Assembly (NCBI RefSeq): GCF_008704855.1
Contig: NZ_CP023691.1
Coordinates: 2,728,001-2,792,000 of the forward strand
Length of the DNA stretch: 64,000 nucleotides
Source of the DNA: Streptomyces platensis
Lineage (GTDB): Bacteria; Actinomycetota; Actinomycetes; Streptomycetales; Streptomycetaceae
Direction: 5' to 3'
The first letter of the stretch is position 1. The number at the start of each line of letters is the position of its first letter. This document shows, in pieces, positions 7,830 through 17,340 of the stretch. The translations under genes and the position numbers were made by a program. The notes below the pieces were generated by a model, which did no database searches, was not told the origin of the DNA, and saw nothing but the letters and a program-made list of their open reading frames with translations.

Positions 7830-9463
7830 CTAAGCGTCATCTTCAGAACGGAAAAGCGGGGTCAGCCGTGTGTGCACCGGCTTTCGGCGACCGACCGCCG
7901 GCGCGACAAGGACAGCGGTGAGTGTCTGCTCGACATAGGCACGCTGCTCCGGAAGCGTCAGATCGTCCCAATCAGCCCGCAAGTCAACCGGCTTGCCCAA
8001 CGAGGCATGCTGATGCTTGATCCAGCGATTCCGGTCTCGCACCAGACGACGCTCCTGGGCAGTGAATTCCTGAAGCATCGCAAAATATCGCTCCTTGCTG
8101 AGGATCCGTTTCCTGCGGGCTTCCTTGGCATCTTCGATGTCCTCACGGACGCGCGTCAGCTCCTCCTCCCCCTCCCAGTCCTTCGGCGCTGCCGCTGCCT
8201 GCCGGGCGGCGGCCTCCTCTTCGTACTTGGCGATCACCAGTTCCGTGACCGCCTTCTCGCGTCCGGGCCTGGGATCTTGGTGCCACCACCGCACCCGCCC
8301 TGGCCCTTGTCCGGGCATGCGTAGTAGAAGAATCCATCTGGCTTGTTCGCGCTCTTCGGCGCCTTGATTGCCCTATGCGCTGTACCGCAGTCGTCTTTGT
8401 CGCACCGGAGAGTGCCAGTGAGCAAGTACTTCCGCGAGTTGTGCCCGCTCCCCGGCGCCATGTTGTCGCCGATCACCTCCATGAGCGCTTTCCACTGCTC
8501 CTGGGTGATGATGCGCTCCCACTGCCCTTGTACGGGCTCGCCGTCGTCGCCGTAGACGATTTCCCAACGCTCGTTCTCGCTGCCGGTGTCCGGGTTGAGT
8601 GCGCGAACCTTGCGGGAGCGGATCCCGCAGATACGTGGATTCCGCACGACCGCCTTGAGCTTGGTCGTGCTCCAAGTGCTACCCCGCGGCGTGGTCACGC
8701 CCTGCTCGTTCCAGCGCACGCAGGAGGCCCGTACCGGGGCGCCCCCAAGAATGCCGAGTGCCGCTGCCCGTAGAAGCTTCGCCTCGGTCGGGTGCAGGGT
8801 GCGCTTGTCGTCGTTCCAGCCGAACGGTCGGGCTCCGCCTGTCGGGATCCCTTCGCGCTCCAGAGCCCTGTGCTTGCGGCGCACCCGCCTGGAGGTGTCA
8901 GCGGACTGCTTGTTGCTCATCGCCACAACAACTCGCGCCGTGGCACGACCGTTCTCCGTCAGCAGGTCAAGGCTGCCGTTGATGTCGATGATCGGCCGCC
9001 TGTGGCGCTCAACCACGTCAATGGCGTCCTCCAGGTGGCGGTTGTCGCGCGTCAGGCGGTCGATGTCGTAGACGATCAATCCGTCGAGGCGCTGCCCATC
9101 TGGCGTCCGACCTGACTTCAGGTCCTCCAAGGCTCCTTCGAAGACAGGGCGCACGACCCTGTAGACCGTCCGCCCGTCGGGCAGCCGCACCCGCTTCTTG
9201 CGCCAGGCGGACGTGTCCGGCTCGAAGTAGACGTGTACGCACGAGCCACCACGTCGGCTGATGAAGTCGCGGCCGTCGCGTTCCTGTTCCTTGGTGCTCT
9301 TGATGTCCCGCCCCGTTATGGGGCCTCGCCGACGTTCGCCCTCGACCGGTTCGGTCATGGGCTCGTCGTCGCTCTCATCGGTGGACAGTCGGACGAGTAC
9401 CGCCCAATGCTGTCCTTCTAAGTTCCCCCACTGCGCACGAGATACCAAGTCATCGTCGCTCAT
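7830..9463 (-). pseudogene. Large serine recombinase (element integrase), frameshifted
   Basis: The first part (8234-9463) contains a resolvase N-domain with catalytic Ser27 (VRLSTDES), the IVYDIDRLTRDNRHLEDAIDV-type core cut here as YDIDRLTRDNRHLED, a recombinase domain and a zinc-ribbon with CDKDDC and ACPDKGQGGC. Near 8265 (after GTKIPGPDAR) the frame shifts; the other frame continues as REKAVTELVIAKYEEEAAAR with the coiled-coil and tail to a stop at 7830. Read together this is a normal length of about 545 aa. Either the integrase is inactivated, freezing the element, or there is a sequencing error. The start at 9463 abuts the disrupted chromosomal gene. Confidence 0.85.
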
Positions 9464-9490
9464 GGTTCGTAAGGTACATCCAGCAATCCT
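9464..9490. other. Inferred right attachment junction (attR) of the serine-integrase element
   Basis: The integrase starts at 9463 and homology to the monooxygenase coding sequence begins at about 9489, so the crossover lies within these 27 bases. Large serine integrases are typically encoded right beside their att site. The partner attL, which would join the 5' half of the monooxygenase gene to the element's other end, is outside the window, so the core dinucleotide cannot be fixed. Confidence 0.55.
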
Positions 9491-9698
9491 CCGCCCCGTG
9501 GAGGGCACCGACCAGTACCTCGTCTACACCCGGTGGCGGGACGAGGAGTCGTTCCAGGCGTGGATGGAGGGGCCGATGAAGGCCGCGCACCAGAAGGGCA
9601 GCGGTGCCGAGGGCGGGGAGCGGCCCAAGCCGGCCGCGTCCGGGTCCACGCTGTGGTCCTTCGAGGTCGTGCAGCAGACCGGGCCGAAGCAGGGCTGA
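9489..9698 (+). pseudogene. 3' part of an antibiotic-biosynthesis-monooxygenase (ABM) domain gene
   Basis: The frame reads LRPVEGTDQYLVYTRWRDEE and on to ALWSFEVVQQTGPKQ-type codons with stop at 9696-9698. This is the C-terminal two thirds of a small ABM-fold (IsdG-like) protein of about 110 aa; the LRPVEGTDxYLVYTRW strand is characteristic. The first roughly 40 codons are missing and are replaced by the integrase start region. The gene has therefore been split by integration and should be completed by sequence at the left end of the element outside the window. Confidence 0.7.
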
Positions 9699-9764
9699 GT
9701 GTGAGCGGCGGCGTCACCCGAAACCTGTTGCGCGGGGCCCCGGCCCGGCCGTGACAATGGCGCC

Positions 9765-10289
9765 ATGAGTGACGCCGCCACCCTCCGTCTCCCGTGGGCC
9801 GTCTCGGCCGAACCGGTCGGCTCGCCGGATGCCGCGGCGCTGCTGCGCGACTACTACACCGAGGTGGCCGACCGCTACTTCGTGCTCCATGAGGACCGCC
9901 GGTCGACGGCGGCGGAGATCGAGGAAGGGCTCGCGGAGTACCCCAGCGCGGATCTCGCACCGCCGGGTGGGGTGCTGCTGGTGGCGCGGCACGGCGAGGA
10001 CGTGGCGGGCTGTGCCGGGGTGCGGCTGCTGGACGCGCGCACCGCGGAGCTCAAGCAGATGTTCCTACGGGCCGCTTGGCGTGGGCGGGGCGGCGCGGGT
10101 GCGCTGCTGCGGGCCGCCGAGACGGCCGCGGTGCGGCTGGGCGCGGAGCGGATGCGGCTCGACACCCGGCGGGATCTGGTGGAGGCCGTCGCGCTCTACC
10201 GGCGGCACGGATTCGAGGAGATCGAGCCCTACCACGACGATCCCTATGCGGAGATCTTCTTCGAGAAGCGGCTGGCCGGGGGCCGTTGA
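9765..10289 (+). CDS. GNAT-family N-acetyltransferase
   Basis: 174 aa. The acetyl-CoA-binding motif is AELKQMFLRAAWRGRGGAGALL at about residues 93-114 (key residues R-G-R-G-G-A), followed by LYRRHGFEEI. This small, single-domain cytoplasmic enzyme probably acetylates a small amine; the substrate is not predictable. It is monocistronic, convergent with the MFS gene at 10332-12410. Confidence 0.85.
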   Translation: MSDAATLRLPWAVSAEPVGSPDAAALLRDYYTEVADRYFVLHEDRRSTAAEIEEGLAEYPSADLAPPGGVLLVARHGEDVAGCAGVRLLDARTAELKQMFLRAAWRGRGGAGALLRAAETAAVRLGAERMRLDTRRDLVEAVALYRRHGFEEIEPYHDDPYAEIFFEKRLAGGR

Positions 10290-10331
10290 CGGTCCGGGCA
10301 GGATCCGGTCCCATCTCCCCGCCGGCCGGGC

Positions 10332-12410
10332 TCACTTCGCCAGGTCCGGTGGCTGGGACGCGGGCGGCGGGGTGCGCGGCACCGGTGGCCGGGCGTCGCC
10401 GTTGTGCGGCTCCTCCGCGTCCGAACCGCACAGCTCCGCGGTCAGCTCGTGGACGAGTTCGGTGAGATCGGTGGGCCGGTCCCTGGTCCACCAGTCGCCC
10501 AGCATCTCCGCGAGTGACTCCTGACGGGCCGCCGCGAGCCGCTCCGCGGCCTCCCGTCCGCGGCCGGTGAGCAGCAGCAACAGCCCCTCGCGGGTGGCGA
10601 GTCCGCGTACCTCCATCTGCCGGACGCTCTCGGTGATCACGCCCAGCGGCACGGTGCTGCGTTCGGCGAGCAGTGCCGGTTCCACCGCTCCGCAGCGGTG
10701 GATGCGCAGGAGCAGCCAGGCGGCGGCCGGTTTGAGGTCCAGTCCGGCACGCGCGGCGATCTTCTCGTAGATGTGCTTACGGCCTTCCCGGCTGCCGAGG
10801 GTGGACAGGGCGCGGGCGACCTCGTCGCGGGAGGACCGCTCGACGGGGTTGGAGGACAGCACCTGGCTGGTGTCGGGCGCGGTGACACTGCTGCGCAGCG
10901 GCTCCTCCTTGAGGAACCAGGCCAGGACGAAGGCCACCAGGACGACGGGGACGGCGTAGAGGAAGACATCGGTGATCGAGACGGCGTAGGCGTCCAGGAC
11001 ACCGGTCCGCAGCCCGGCCGGCAGCCGGTCCACGGTCCGTGGGTCCTCGGCGATCCTGGAGGGGGTGACGCCGGGCGGCAGTTGCTGCCCGGCGACGGCG
11101 TCCGCGATCCGCGGGCCGAGGTGGCCGGCGAAGATCGTGCCGAAGATGGAGACGCCGAACGAGCCGCCGATGGAGCGGAAGAACGTGGCGCCGGAGGTGG
11201 CCACGCCCAGGTCCTGGTAGGGCACCGCGTTCTGCACGATCAGCACCAGCACCTGCATGACCAGGCCGAGTCCGAAGCCGAAGACGAAGAAGCAGGCGCT
11301 CATCCCGGCGACACCGCTGCTCGGGTCGAGCTGGTGCAACAGCAACAGGCCGATCGCCACTACACCGGTGCCGGCGATCGGGAAGACCTTGTAGTGGCCG
11401 GTGCGGCTGACGATCTGCCCGGAGCCGGTGGAGGCCAGCAGCATGCCGATCACCATCGGCAGCATGTGCACCCCGGATATGGTCGGGCTGATGCCCTGGA
11501 CGACCTGGAGGAACGTCGGCAGATAGGTCATCGAGCCGAACATCGCGAAGCCGACGACAAAGCCGATGACGGCGGTCAGCGAGAAGGTGCGCAGCCGGAA
11601 CAGGCGCAGCGGCAGCACGGGTTCGGCGGCCCGCCGCTCGATGCCGAGGAAGACGCCCAGCAGGACGAGGCCGAGGACGCCGCACCCCACGACCTGCCAG
11701 GAAGCCCAGGGGTAGGTGACGCCGCCGAACGAGGTCATCAGCACGAAGCAGGCGGCGACCGCGGCGATCACCACGGTGCCCAGGTAGTCGATCCGGTGCC
11801 GGGTGCGCGGGCGCGGGATGTGCAGCACGGCGGCGATGACGGCGAGCGCGACGATGCCGACGGGGAGGTTGATGTAGAACACCCAGCGCCAGCTGAGGTG
11901 GTCCACGAACAGCCCGCCGAGCAGCGGGCCGAGGACGCTCGCACCGCCGAAGACGGCACCGAACAGGCCCTGGTACTTCCCCCGTTCGCGGGGCGGCACG
12001 ATATCGCCGACGATCGCCATCGACAGCACGATCAGCCCGCCGCCGCCCAGCCCCTGGAGGGCCCGGAAGGCGATCAGCTCGCCCATGTTCTGCGCGATGC
12101 CGCACAGCACCGAGCCGATCAGGAAGATGACGATGGCGGTCTGGAAGAGCTTCTTGCGGCCGTACTGGTCACCGAGCTTGCCCCAGAGGGGCGTCGCGGC
12201 CGTCGCGGCCAGAAGGTAGGCCGTGACGACCCAGGAGAGGTGGTTGAGGCCGCCGAGGTCGCTGACGATGGTGGGCAGCGCGGTGGCGACGATGGTCTGG
12301 TCGAGCGCCGCGATGAGCAGGCCGAGCAGCAGCGCGCCGATCGCGACGAGGACGGTCCGCGGGGACCGTTCCTCGCCGGGGACGGCCGGAGCGCCGGTGT
12401 CCTGCGCCAT
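10332..12410 (-). CDS. DHA2 (14-TM) MFS exporter with C-terminal winged-helix domain
   Basis: 692 aa from ATG 12410. Residues about 20-510 are a DHA2 drug:H+ antiporter: [14 protein letters not shown] in TM1, [11 protein letters not shown] in the 2/3 loop, motif C-like [11 protein letters not shown], then segments to about 505. Residues about 540-640 are cytoplasmic and MarR-like ([62 protein letters not shown]). A transporter carrying a MarR-type winged helix is unusual; the domain may sense substrate or bind protein rather than DNA. The Pro-rich tail follows. Export of toxic compounds is the likely role. Confidence 0.88.
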   Translation of the reverse strand: MAQDTGAPAVPGEERSPRTVLVAIGALLLGLLIAALDQTIVATALPTIVSDLGGLNHLSWVVTAYLLAATAATPLWGKLGDQYGRKKLFQTAIVIFLIGSVLCGIAQNMGELIAFRALQGLGGGGLIVLSMAIVGDIVPPRERGKYQGLFGAVFGGASVLGPLLGGLFVDHLSWRWVFYINLPVGIVALAVIAAVLHIPRPRTRHRIDYLGTVVIAAVAACFVLMTSFGGVTYPWASWQVVGCGVLGLVLLGVFLGIERRAAEPVLPLRLFRLRTFSLTAVIGFVVGFAMFGSMTYLPTFLQVVQGISPTISGVHMLPMVIGMLLASTGSGQIVSRTGHYKVFPIAGTGVVAIGLLLLHQLDPSSGVAGMSACFFVFGFGLGLVMQVLVLIVQNAVPYQDLGVATSGATFFRSIGGSFGVSIFGTIFAGHLGPRIADAVAGQQLPPGVTPSRIAEDPRTVDRLPAGLRTGVLDAYAVSITDVFLYAVPVVLVAFVLAWFLKEEPLRSSVTAPDTSQVLSSNPVERSSRDEVARALSTLGSREGRKHIYEKIAARAGLDLKPAAAWLLLRIHRCGAVEPALLAERSTVPLGVITESVRQMEVRGLATREGLLLLLTGRGREAAERLAAARQESLAEMLGDWWTRDRPTDLTELVHELTAELCGSDAEEPHNGDARPPVPRTPPPASQPPDLAK

Positions 12411-12728
12411 GAGCGTCAATCCTCCGTTCCGGAGCGTCCCGTGCGGTGCCGGGGACCCCGAGCGGCCGGTGCGATGCCGGGCCGTCCGTTCCGTCCCGGG
12501 CCGCCGCCGGCCGCCTTTGCCGTGCTGCCTCTCCTTCGGACTTCTTCCATCCTGGGCGGTTCCACCGAATATGGCCCGCCGAGCGGCGCTCCCGCATCGG
12601 GGGTCTCCCGGAGAACACCCGGAGAACACCCGGGGCATGCCGGGCGGATGTCCGCGAGCGCCTGCGCGGACCGGTGCGGCGTCTGGATAATCGCTGCCGG
12701 TTCGATGCCTCCAGGGAGGGGAACACCC
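12411..12728. promoter_or_regulatory. Divergent intergenic region with a short tandem repeat
   Basis: The region separates the MFS exporter (minus) from the peptidoglycan-binding protein (plus). It contains the 11-bp unit CGGAGAACACC twice in tandem (12609-12619, 12620-12630) followed by CGGGGCATGCCGGGC. The repeat spacing of one helical turn suggests a regulator site, but no regulator gene is adjacent apart from the winged-helix tail of the transporter itself. Confidence 0.3.
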
Positions 12729-13805
12729 GTGACGGCACAGACCTGTCCGCACTGCTTCGCCCCCGTACGCGGCCACGGCCGGCCGGCCTGCCTGTGTGCG
12801 GCGGCCGGGGCGGACGACTTCGATCCGCTGCGCGTTCGGCCGTACGTGTCACTGCCCGATGGGGAGGGGGACGGGGACCGGGAGGCGGACAGCGGCGACG
12901 GTGGGGCGGACGGCACGGCGCTCGGCCGGAGGGACCTGCTGGACGACTTACCCGGGGTGGACGCGGCGGTGCACTACGCCGACGGGCCATCGTCATCAGC
13001 CACCGGGCCGTCGTCGTCAGCCACCGGGCCACCTCAGTCCCCTGCGCCGCCACCGCCCCCCGGGCCACCCCTGCCCTCCGGAGCACCGGGCGCCGGGCCC
13101 GCCGACCCCCTGATACCCCGTATGCGGCGCCGCCCCGGCGGCCCGGTCTCCCGGACGTGCAGCACTTCGGAGGCGCCGGAGGAGAAGCGGGGAGAGGAGC
13201 CGGCCTCCGACAGCTACCCCACCGCCCCGCGCCGGAGACGCGCCCTGCCGGCCGTACTGCTGACCGCCGGGGCCGCCATGGCCGCCACCGCCGTGCTGAT
13301 CGGCACCGACGCGCTCTCCGACGGCACCCAGACCCGGGCGGCCGCGCCCGACCGCGGCACCGCCTCCCCCGACGCCGCCCTCCCCACCGGCGGCCCGCCC
13401 GCACCCAGCGGCGCCACCTCCCCCACGGCGCCTCGCTCCCCGTCACCGGACGCGACCACTCCCGACGCCACCGTGCGGCACTACCGGCCCCCCGCCCCGC
13501 GGCCCCCCGCCCCCACCCGGGCCTCCGGCAGCGTCTCGGACTCCCCCGCCACCCACGGGCCCAGCGCCCCGCCCACCGGGCCGATCGTGCTGCGCGAGGG
13601 GGCCGGCGGCCCGGAAGTGATGGAGCTACAGGAGCGGCTGCGGCAGCTGGCCGTGTATCCCGGCCCGGAGGACGGCCGCTACGACGCGGACGTACGGGAC
13701 GCCGTGGCGCGCTATCAGCGGGCCTATGGGGTGGCGGGCGATCCGGACGGCGTCTACGGCGCCCCGACCCGCGCATCCCTGGAGTCCCGGACGCAGGCCC
13801 CGTAG
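12729..13805 (+). CDS. Membrane-anchored peptidoglycan-binding protein with N-terminal zinc ribbon
   Basis: 358 aa from GTG 12729 (GGGAGGGG 7 bases upstream). Domains: a CPHCFAPV...CLC zinc-ribbon-like N-terminus (residues 5-23), a long acidic/Pro-rich cytoplasmic stretch, one transmembrane segment ([20 protein letters not shown] at about 176-195), a Pro/Thr-rich extracellular linker, and a PG_binding_1 domain ([14 protein letters not shown]...[18 protein letters not shown]). Such proteins anchor to murein in the cell envelope. There is a TTA codon (DDLPG, near 12948), so translation may depend on bldA. No enzymatic domain is visible. Confidence 0.8.
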   Translation: MTAQTCPHCFAPVRGHGRPACLCAAAGADDFDPLRVRPYVSLPDGEGDGDREADSGDGGADGTALGRRDLLDDLPGVDAAVHYADGPSSSATGPSSSATGPPQSPAPPPPPGPPLPSGAPGAGPADPLIPRMRRRPGGPVSRTCSTSEAPEEKRGEEPASDSYPTAPRRRRALPAVLLTAGAAMAATAVLIGTDALSDGTQTRAAAPDRGTASPDAALPTGGPPAPSGATSPTAPRSPSPDATTPDATVRHYRPPAPRPPAPTRASGSVSDSPATHGPSAPPTGPIVLREGAGGPEVMELQERLRQLAVYPGPEDGRYDADVRDAVARYQRAYGVAGDPDGVYGAPTRASLESRTQAP

Positions 13806-13845
13806 CTCTGGCGCGCAGGGCACCGCCCAGTCCGGCGGCACGGCA

Positions 13846-13898
13846 CCGACCAGCCGGTGGCAGGTCACTGACCAGCCCGGCCACAGGTCGCTGACCAG
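13846..13898. promoter_or_regulatory. Tandem GGTCAcTGACC operator-like repeats
   Basis: GGTCACTGACC (13863-13873, perfect palindrome) and GGTCGCTGACC (13886-13896) are spaced 23 bases apart within a longer near-repeat (ACAGGTC.CTGACCAGCCC). A third partial CGACCAGCC copy begins near 13850. Two-turn spacing upstream of the HAD gene at 14040 suggests binding of a dimeric regulator, which cannot be identified here. Confidence 0.4.
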
Positions 13899-14039
13899 CC
13901 CAGTTGTCCCCAGCCGCTGCGTTTTGTATCGTGAAGAAACAAAGTGGTTCCGCCCGCACTCCCTGACCGGCGGGCGGGACCGCTCTGTTCTTCCGTACGT
14001 GCGCGATCCGCACCGTCCGTAGTGCCCAGGAGCCCGCCG

Positions 14040-14702
14040 ATGACGGCCACCACCACGCTCACCGCCCGCGCCCTGCTGCTGGACATGGACAGCACGATCG
14101 TGAACTCCGAGGCCGTGGTGGAGCGCTGCTGGCGCCGCTGGGCAGTCGAGCAGGGGCTGGACGGGGACGAGATCCTCCAGGTCGTCCACGGCCGGCAGGG
14201 CTGGGCCACCATGGCCGCACTGCTCCCGGACCGCCCGATGGAGCTCAACCTGGCGGACAACCGCCGGATGCTGGCCCAGGAGACCGCCGATATGGACGGT
14301 GTGGTGCCGGTCGCCGGCGCCCCCGCGTTCATGGCCGCCCTCGCCGCGCTCCCGCACGCCCTGGTGACCTCCGCCGATATCGCGCTCTCCGACGCCCGGA
14401 TGGGCGCGGCCGGGCTGCCGATGCCGGACGTGCGGATCACCGCGGAGAGCGTGAGCGCCAGCAAGCCCGACCCGGAGGGCTTCCTCAAGGGCGCCGCCGA
14501 GCTGGGGTTCGCCCCCGAGGACTGCCTGGTGTTCGAGGACTCCGAGGCGGGCATCGAGGCGGGCCGGGCGGCCGGTATGCGGGTGGTCGGCGTCGGCGAC
14601 CGGGCCGCCGCGTTCGGACCCACCGTGCAGATACCCGACCTCACCCACGTCCGCGTCGAGGCGTCGGCGGACGGCGTGATCTCGGTGCATATCGACGGCT
14701 GA
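14040..14702 (+). CDS. HAD-superfamily sugar-phosphate phosphatase
   Basis: 220 aa. HAD motifs: LLLDMDSTIVNSE (motif I; nucleophile Asp16, second Asp18), ALVTSAD (motif II Thr/Ser), KPDPEGFLKGA (motif III Lys) and CLVFEDSEAGIEAG (motif IV). The small helical cap at about residues 25-85 places it with beta-phosphoglucomutase/GPP-like phosphatases, which dephosphorylate small sugar or polyol phosphates. The start ATG follows CAGGAG. It stands alone, convergent with the GDT1 gene. Confidence 0.85.
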   Translation: MTATTTLTARALLLDMDSTIVNSEAVVERCWRRWAVEQGLDGDEILQVVHGRQGWATMAALLPDRPMELNLADNRRMLAQETADMDGVVPVAGAPAFMAALAALPHALVTSADIALSDARMGAAGLPMPDVRITAESVSASKPDPEGFLKGAAELGFAPEDCLVFEDSEAGIEAGRAAGMRVVGVGDRAAAFGPTVQIPDLTHVRVEASADGVISVHIDG

Positions 14703-14796
14703 GCGCCGGGCGGCCAGGGCCTCCGGAGGCCGGCCCCCGCCCAGGGACAGCGCCGCGCACACCGGGCCGGCCGCGGCGAAACCTCTCCTCTACACC

Positions 14797-14823
14797 CGCC
14801 CACCCCCCGAAGGGGGGTGGGCG
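14797..14823. terminator. Bidirectional terminator hairpin
   Basis: A perfect 12-bp stem (CGCCCACCCCCC / GGGGGGTGGGCG) with a GAA loop lies between the convergent HAD phosphatase and GDT1 genes. There is no U-tract on the plus side; high-GC actinomycete terminators often lack one. Confidence 0.7.
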
Positions 14824-14836
14824 GCGGGGAAAAAAC

Positions 14837-15418
14837 TCAGCCCGTGATCGCCTCGTACAGACTGAAGCCCGCCAGCAGCAGCATCACGGCCGCCGCGATC
14901 TTGGTGATGAGCGTGAGCGGCACATACTTCATCAGCGTGCGGCCGCCCAGGATGCCCAGGCCCGCCACCGCCCACAGCGCCAGGACGGCGCCGACGCCGA
15001 CCGAGAGCGGGTCGTCGTAACGGGCCGCGAGGTTGGCGGTCATGATCTGGGTCAGATCACCGAACTCGGCGACCAGGATCATCATGAAGCCCGCCCCGGA
15101 GACCTTCCAGAAGCTCTGGTCGGCGGGCTGCTTCACCTCTTCCTCGTCGTCGCCCTTGCGGAACAGCAGCACCGCGGCGCCCGCGAGGAAGAGGACACCG
15201 ACCACGCCCTGCACCACGCGGTGCGGGAGCAGGGTCAGCACGCTGCCCGCGGCGATGGCCAGGGCGACATGCACCAGGAAGGCCGCGGCGACTCCGGCGA
15301 AGACATAGGAGGCGCGGTAGCGGGTGCCGAGCATCAGGCCGGCGAGGGCGGTCTTGTCGGGAAGTTCGGCGAGGAAGACGACGCCGAAGACGACGGCGGC
15401 GATGGTGAAGCTGAACAC
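14837..15418 (-). CDS. GDT1/TMEM165 (UPF0016) family Mn2+/Ca2+ exporter
   Basis: 193 aa, six predicted transmembrane segments in two halves. Each half has the family's E-x-G-D-[KR]-T-type motif: AELPDKTALAGLML (residues 17-30) and AEFGDLTQIM (about 121-130). Between the halves is a cytosolic acidic loop (KGDDEEEVKQ). Bacterial members (MneA-type) export manganese. The upstream yybP-ykoY riboswitch at 15499-15557 supports Mn2+ as substrate. The start ATG is at 15418. Confidence 0.88.
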   Translation of the reverse strand: MFSFTIAAVVFGVVFLAELPDKTALAGLMLGTRYRASYVFAGVAAAFLVHVALAIAAGSVLTLLPHRVVQGVVGVLFLAGAAVLLFRKGDDEEEVKQPADQSFWKVSGAGFMMILVAEFGDLTQIMTANLAARYDDPLSVGVGAVLALWAVAGLGILGGRTLMKYVPLTLITKIAAAVMLLLAGFSLYEAITG

Positions 15419-15498
15419 GGGGTGGGATACCTCGATCGGTCGGGCCGCACCAAAGAGCCCGGGAAAGGGGTCGCTTCGGCACGGCAGCGTCGAACACT

Positions 15499-15557
15499 GC
15501 GGCCGAAGGTCTCGCTGGCGCGATACGGCTGCGTATCGCGCTCCGGGCGCCGGCCCA
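15499..15557 (-). promoter_or_regulatory. yybP-ykoY (manganese) riboswitch
   Basis: Read on the minus strand: P1 arm GGCCG, conserved loop CCCGGAGC, a perfect hairpin GCGATACG-CAGC-CGTATCGC, the hallmark CAGCGAGACCTTC, and closing arm CGGCC. P1 pairs 15551-15555 with 15501-15505. The two internal loops, GGAG and AGCGAGACC, are the Mn2+-binding consensus of this class. It sits about 80 bases upstream of the GDT1 exporter gene, a standard arrangement in which Mn2+ turns expression on. Confidence 0.85.
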
Positions 15558-15597
15558 CCCCAAGGGGCGGGCAGTATGTCGACGGTCCGGCAGAGAG

Positions 15598-16356
15598 CTA
15601 CTCCCCTTCTGCTGGCGTCAAGGGTACGCGGTGCAGCCTTCCGCGCGCGACCAGCTCCAGCGCCACCGCACAGGCCGTCGCCTGCACCGCCAGCAGCGCC
15701 ACCAGCACGAACAGCTGCACCGCACCGGCCTGCACGGGCGAGGCCCCGCCCAGCAGCATGCCGACGAACGCACCGGGGAGTGTGACCAACCCCACCGTCC
15801 GGGTCTGGTCGAGCCCCGGCAGCAGCGCGTCCGACGCGGCCGGGCGGGCGACCTCCATCCGTGCGTCGCGGTCGAGCAGCCCCAGCGCGAGGCCCGCCTC
15901 GAACTCACCGCGCCGGGTCTCCAGCTCGTCCAGCGCCCGCCGCCCGGCCAGGACGGTGGCGGTCAGCGCGCCGCCGATCAGGATGCCGGTGACGGGGATC
16001 AGGGTGAGTCCGCGCGGCGGCACCAGGCCGGTGAGCAGCAGCAGACCGACGACCGGTACGACCCCGACCGCGATCGGCAGCGCGGCCCACCACCAGCTGC
16101 GGTTGCGGGTGATCCGGCGCCCCGCGGTCCGTGCCGCGACCGCGAACATCAGCAGGAGGAATCCCAGCAGCCGGGGCAGGGCGTGCACCACCCAGCCGAT
16201 GAGGTAGGAGACGGCGGCGAGTTGGGCGGCGGCGCGCAGTCCGGCGACGGCGATCGCCCGGGTGTGGCCGAGGCGGGCCAGCGCGGCGACGGCCACGGCG
16301 GCGATCAGCAGGACGGCGAGGACGATCCCGAGAGTGACGTTGACCGGCAGCAGCAC
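15598..16356 (-). CDS. FetB/UPF0014-like membrane permease
   Basis: 252 aa from GTG 16356 (VLLPVNVTLGIVLAV); an ATG at 16425 would add 23 low-complexity residues. About seven hydrophobic segments and the family stretches AVAGLRAAAQLAAVSYLIGW (first helix pair) and LVTLPGAFVGMLLGGASPVQAG are diagnostic of FetB (YbbM), the permease of an iron export ABC system. No FetA ATPase gene is adjacent, so it would need a distant partner. A TACAGT hexamer just upstream of the GTG would fit a leaderless transcript. Confidence 0.8.
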   Translation of the reverse strand: MLLPVNVTLGIVLAVLLIAAVAVAALARLGHTRAIAVAGLRAAAQLAAVSYLIGWVVHALPRLLGFLLLMFAVAARTAGRRITRNRSWWWAALPIAVGVVPVVGLLLLTGLVPPRGLTLIPVTGILIGGALTATVLAGRRALDELETRRGEFEAGLALGLLDRDARMEVARPAASDALLPGLDQTRTVGLVTLPGAFVGMLLGGASPVQAGAVQLFVLVALLAVQATACAVALELVARGRLHRVPLTPAEGE

Positions 16357-16564
16357 GCGCTCACTGTAGGGGCGCCGGGGGCGCGTGGACGCCGGGGGCG
16401 ACACAACCGGAGCGCCGTTGTGCATTTATGGCGCCCCGTCAGCCCTTGAACTGACGTGGGCATGTCGTCACCCTGTTACCTGGTGCACGTCTCACGGAAA
16501 CCCCACAGCGACACCATGAGCCGCGCACCGCACGTCAACTTCCCCCCACATTCCGGGAGTTTCG

Positions 16565-17209
16565 ATGAAAAAGGTCTACGCGCGTCGCGTTTCCGTCGCC
16601 GCGGGTTCGGCCGCGGCCCTGGTCTGCACGCTCGCGCTGAGCTGCCAGTCCGCCCAGGCGGCCCCGCCCAGCCCGCCGGACGCGGCGACCGCTCGGAAGT
16701 ACCTCGCCGACATCAAGGAACAGGCCGAGGGCCCGCAGGACGGCTACAGCCGCGACAAGTTCCCGCACTGGATCGACCAGGGCAAGAACTGCAACACCCG
16801 CGAAGTGGTGCTCAAGCGCGACGGCACGGACGTACAGCAGGACAGCGGCTGCAAGGCGACCAGCGGCAAGTGGGTCTCCGCCTACGACGACAAGACCTGG
16901 ACCGACCCCGCCGACCTCGACATCGACCATGTCGTCCCGCTGTCCGAGGCCTGGAAGTCGGGCGCCGCGCAGTGGACCACCGAGCGCCGCAAGGACCTGG
17001 CCAACGACCTCACCCACTCCCAGCTGATCGCGGTCACCGACAACCTCAACCAGGAGAAGGGCGACCAGGACCCGGCGAAGTGGCTGCCGCCCAAGACCTC
17101 GTACCACTGCGAGTACGCCCGGATGTGGGTGTCGGTGAAGCATGAGTACGACATGACCGCGGACTCCGCCGAGAAGGCCGCACTGAAGAAGATCCTCGAC
17201 GGCTGCTGA
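16565..17209 (+). CDS. Secreted HNH-family nuclease
   Basis: 214 aa with a Sec signal peptide (basic MKKVYARRV, hydrophobic AAGSAAALVCTLALS, cleavage near AQAA at about residue 34). The catalytic core is DLDIDHVVPLSEAW (residues about 118-131), followed by LIAVTDNLNQEKGDQDPAKW, here the N and second H-like elements of the DUF1524/HNH-type fold. Cysteines at NCNTRE, SGCKA, YHCEY and the terminal GC could form two disulfides. This is an extracellular nuclease common in Streptomyces. Confidence 0.88.
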   Translation: MKKVYARRVSVAAGSAAALVCTLALSCQSAQAAPPSPPDAATARKYLADIKEQAEGPQDGYSRDKFPHWIDQGKNCNTREVVLKRDGTDVQQDSGCKATSGKWVSAYDDKTWTDPADLDIDHVVPLSEAWKSGAAQWTTERRKDLANDLTHSQLIAVTDNLNQEKGDQDPAKWLPPKTSYHCEYARMWVSVKHEYDMTADSAEKAALKKILDGC

Positions 17210-17340
17210 GCCCGCTCCTCAGGGCTGCCGTCCCGCGCCCGTCGGCCGGAAAATGACCGGCTGGCGGGCGCGCCGCCCTCCCGGCCACCCGCCGCGCCCG
17301 CCGTGCTCCTATCCTCTGACCACGACGAGAGGGGCACCCG

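Noticed and set aside
10698..12728. The long plus-strand open frame running into the peptidoglycan-binding gene
   Set aside because: It is antisense to the MFS exporter and shows biased, low-complexity composition; only the part from 12729 has a ribosome site and domains.
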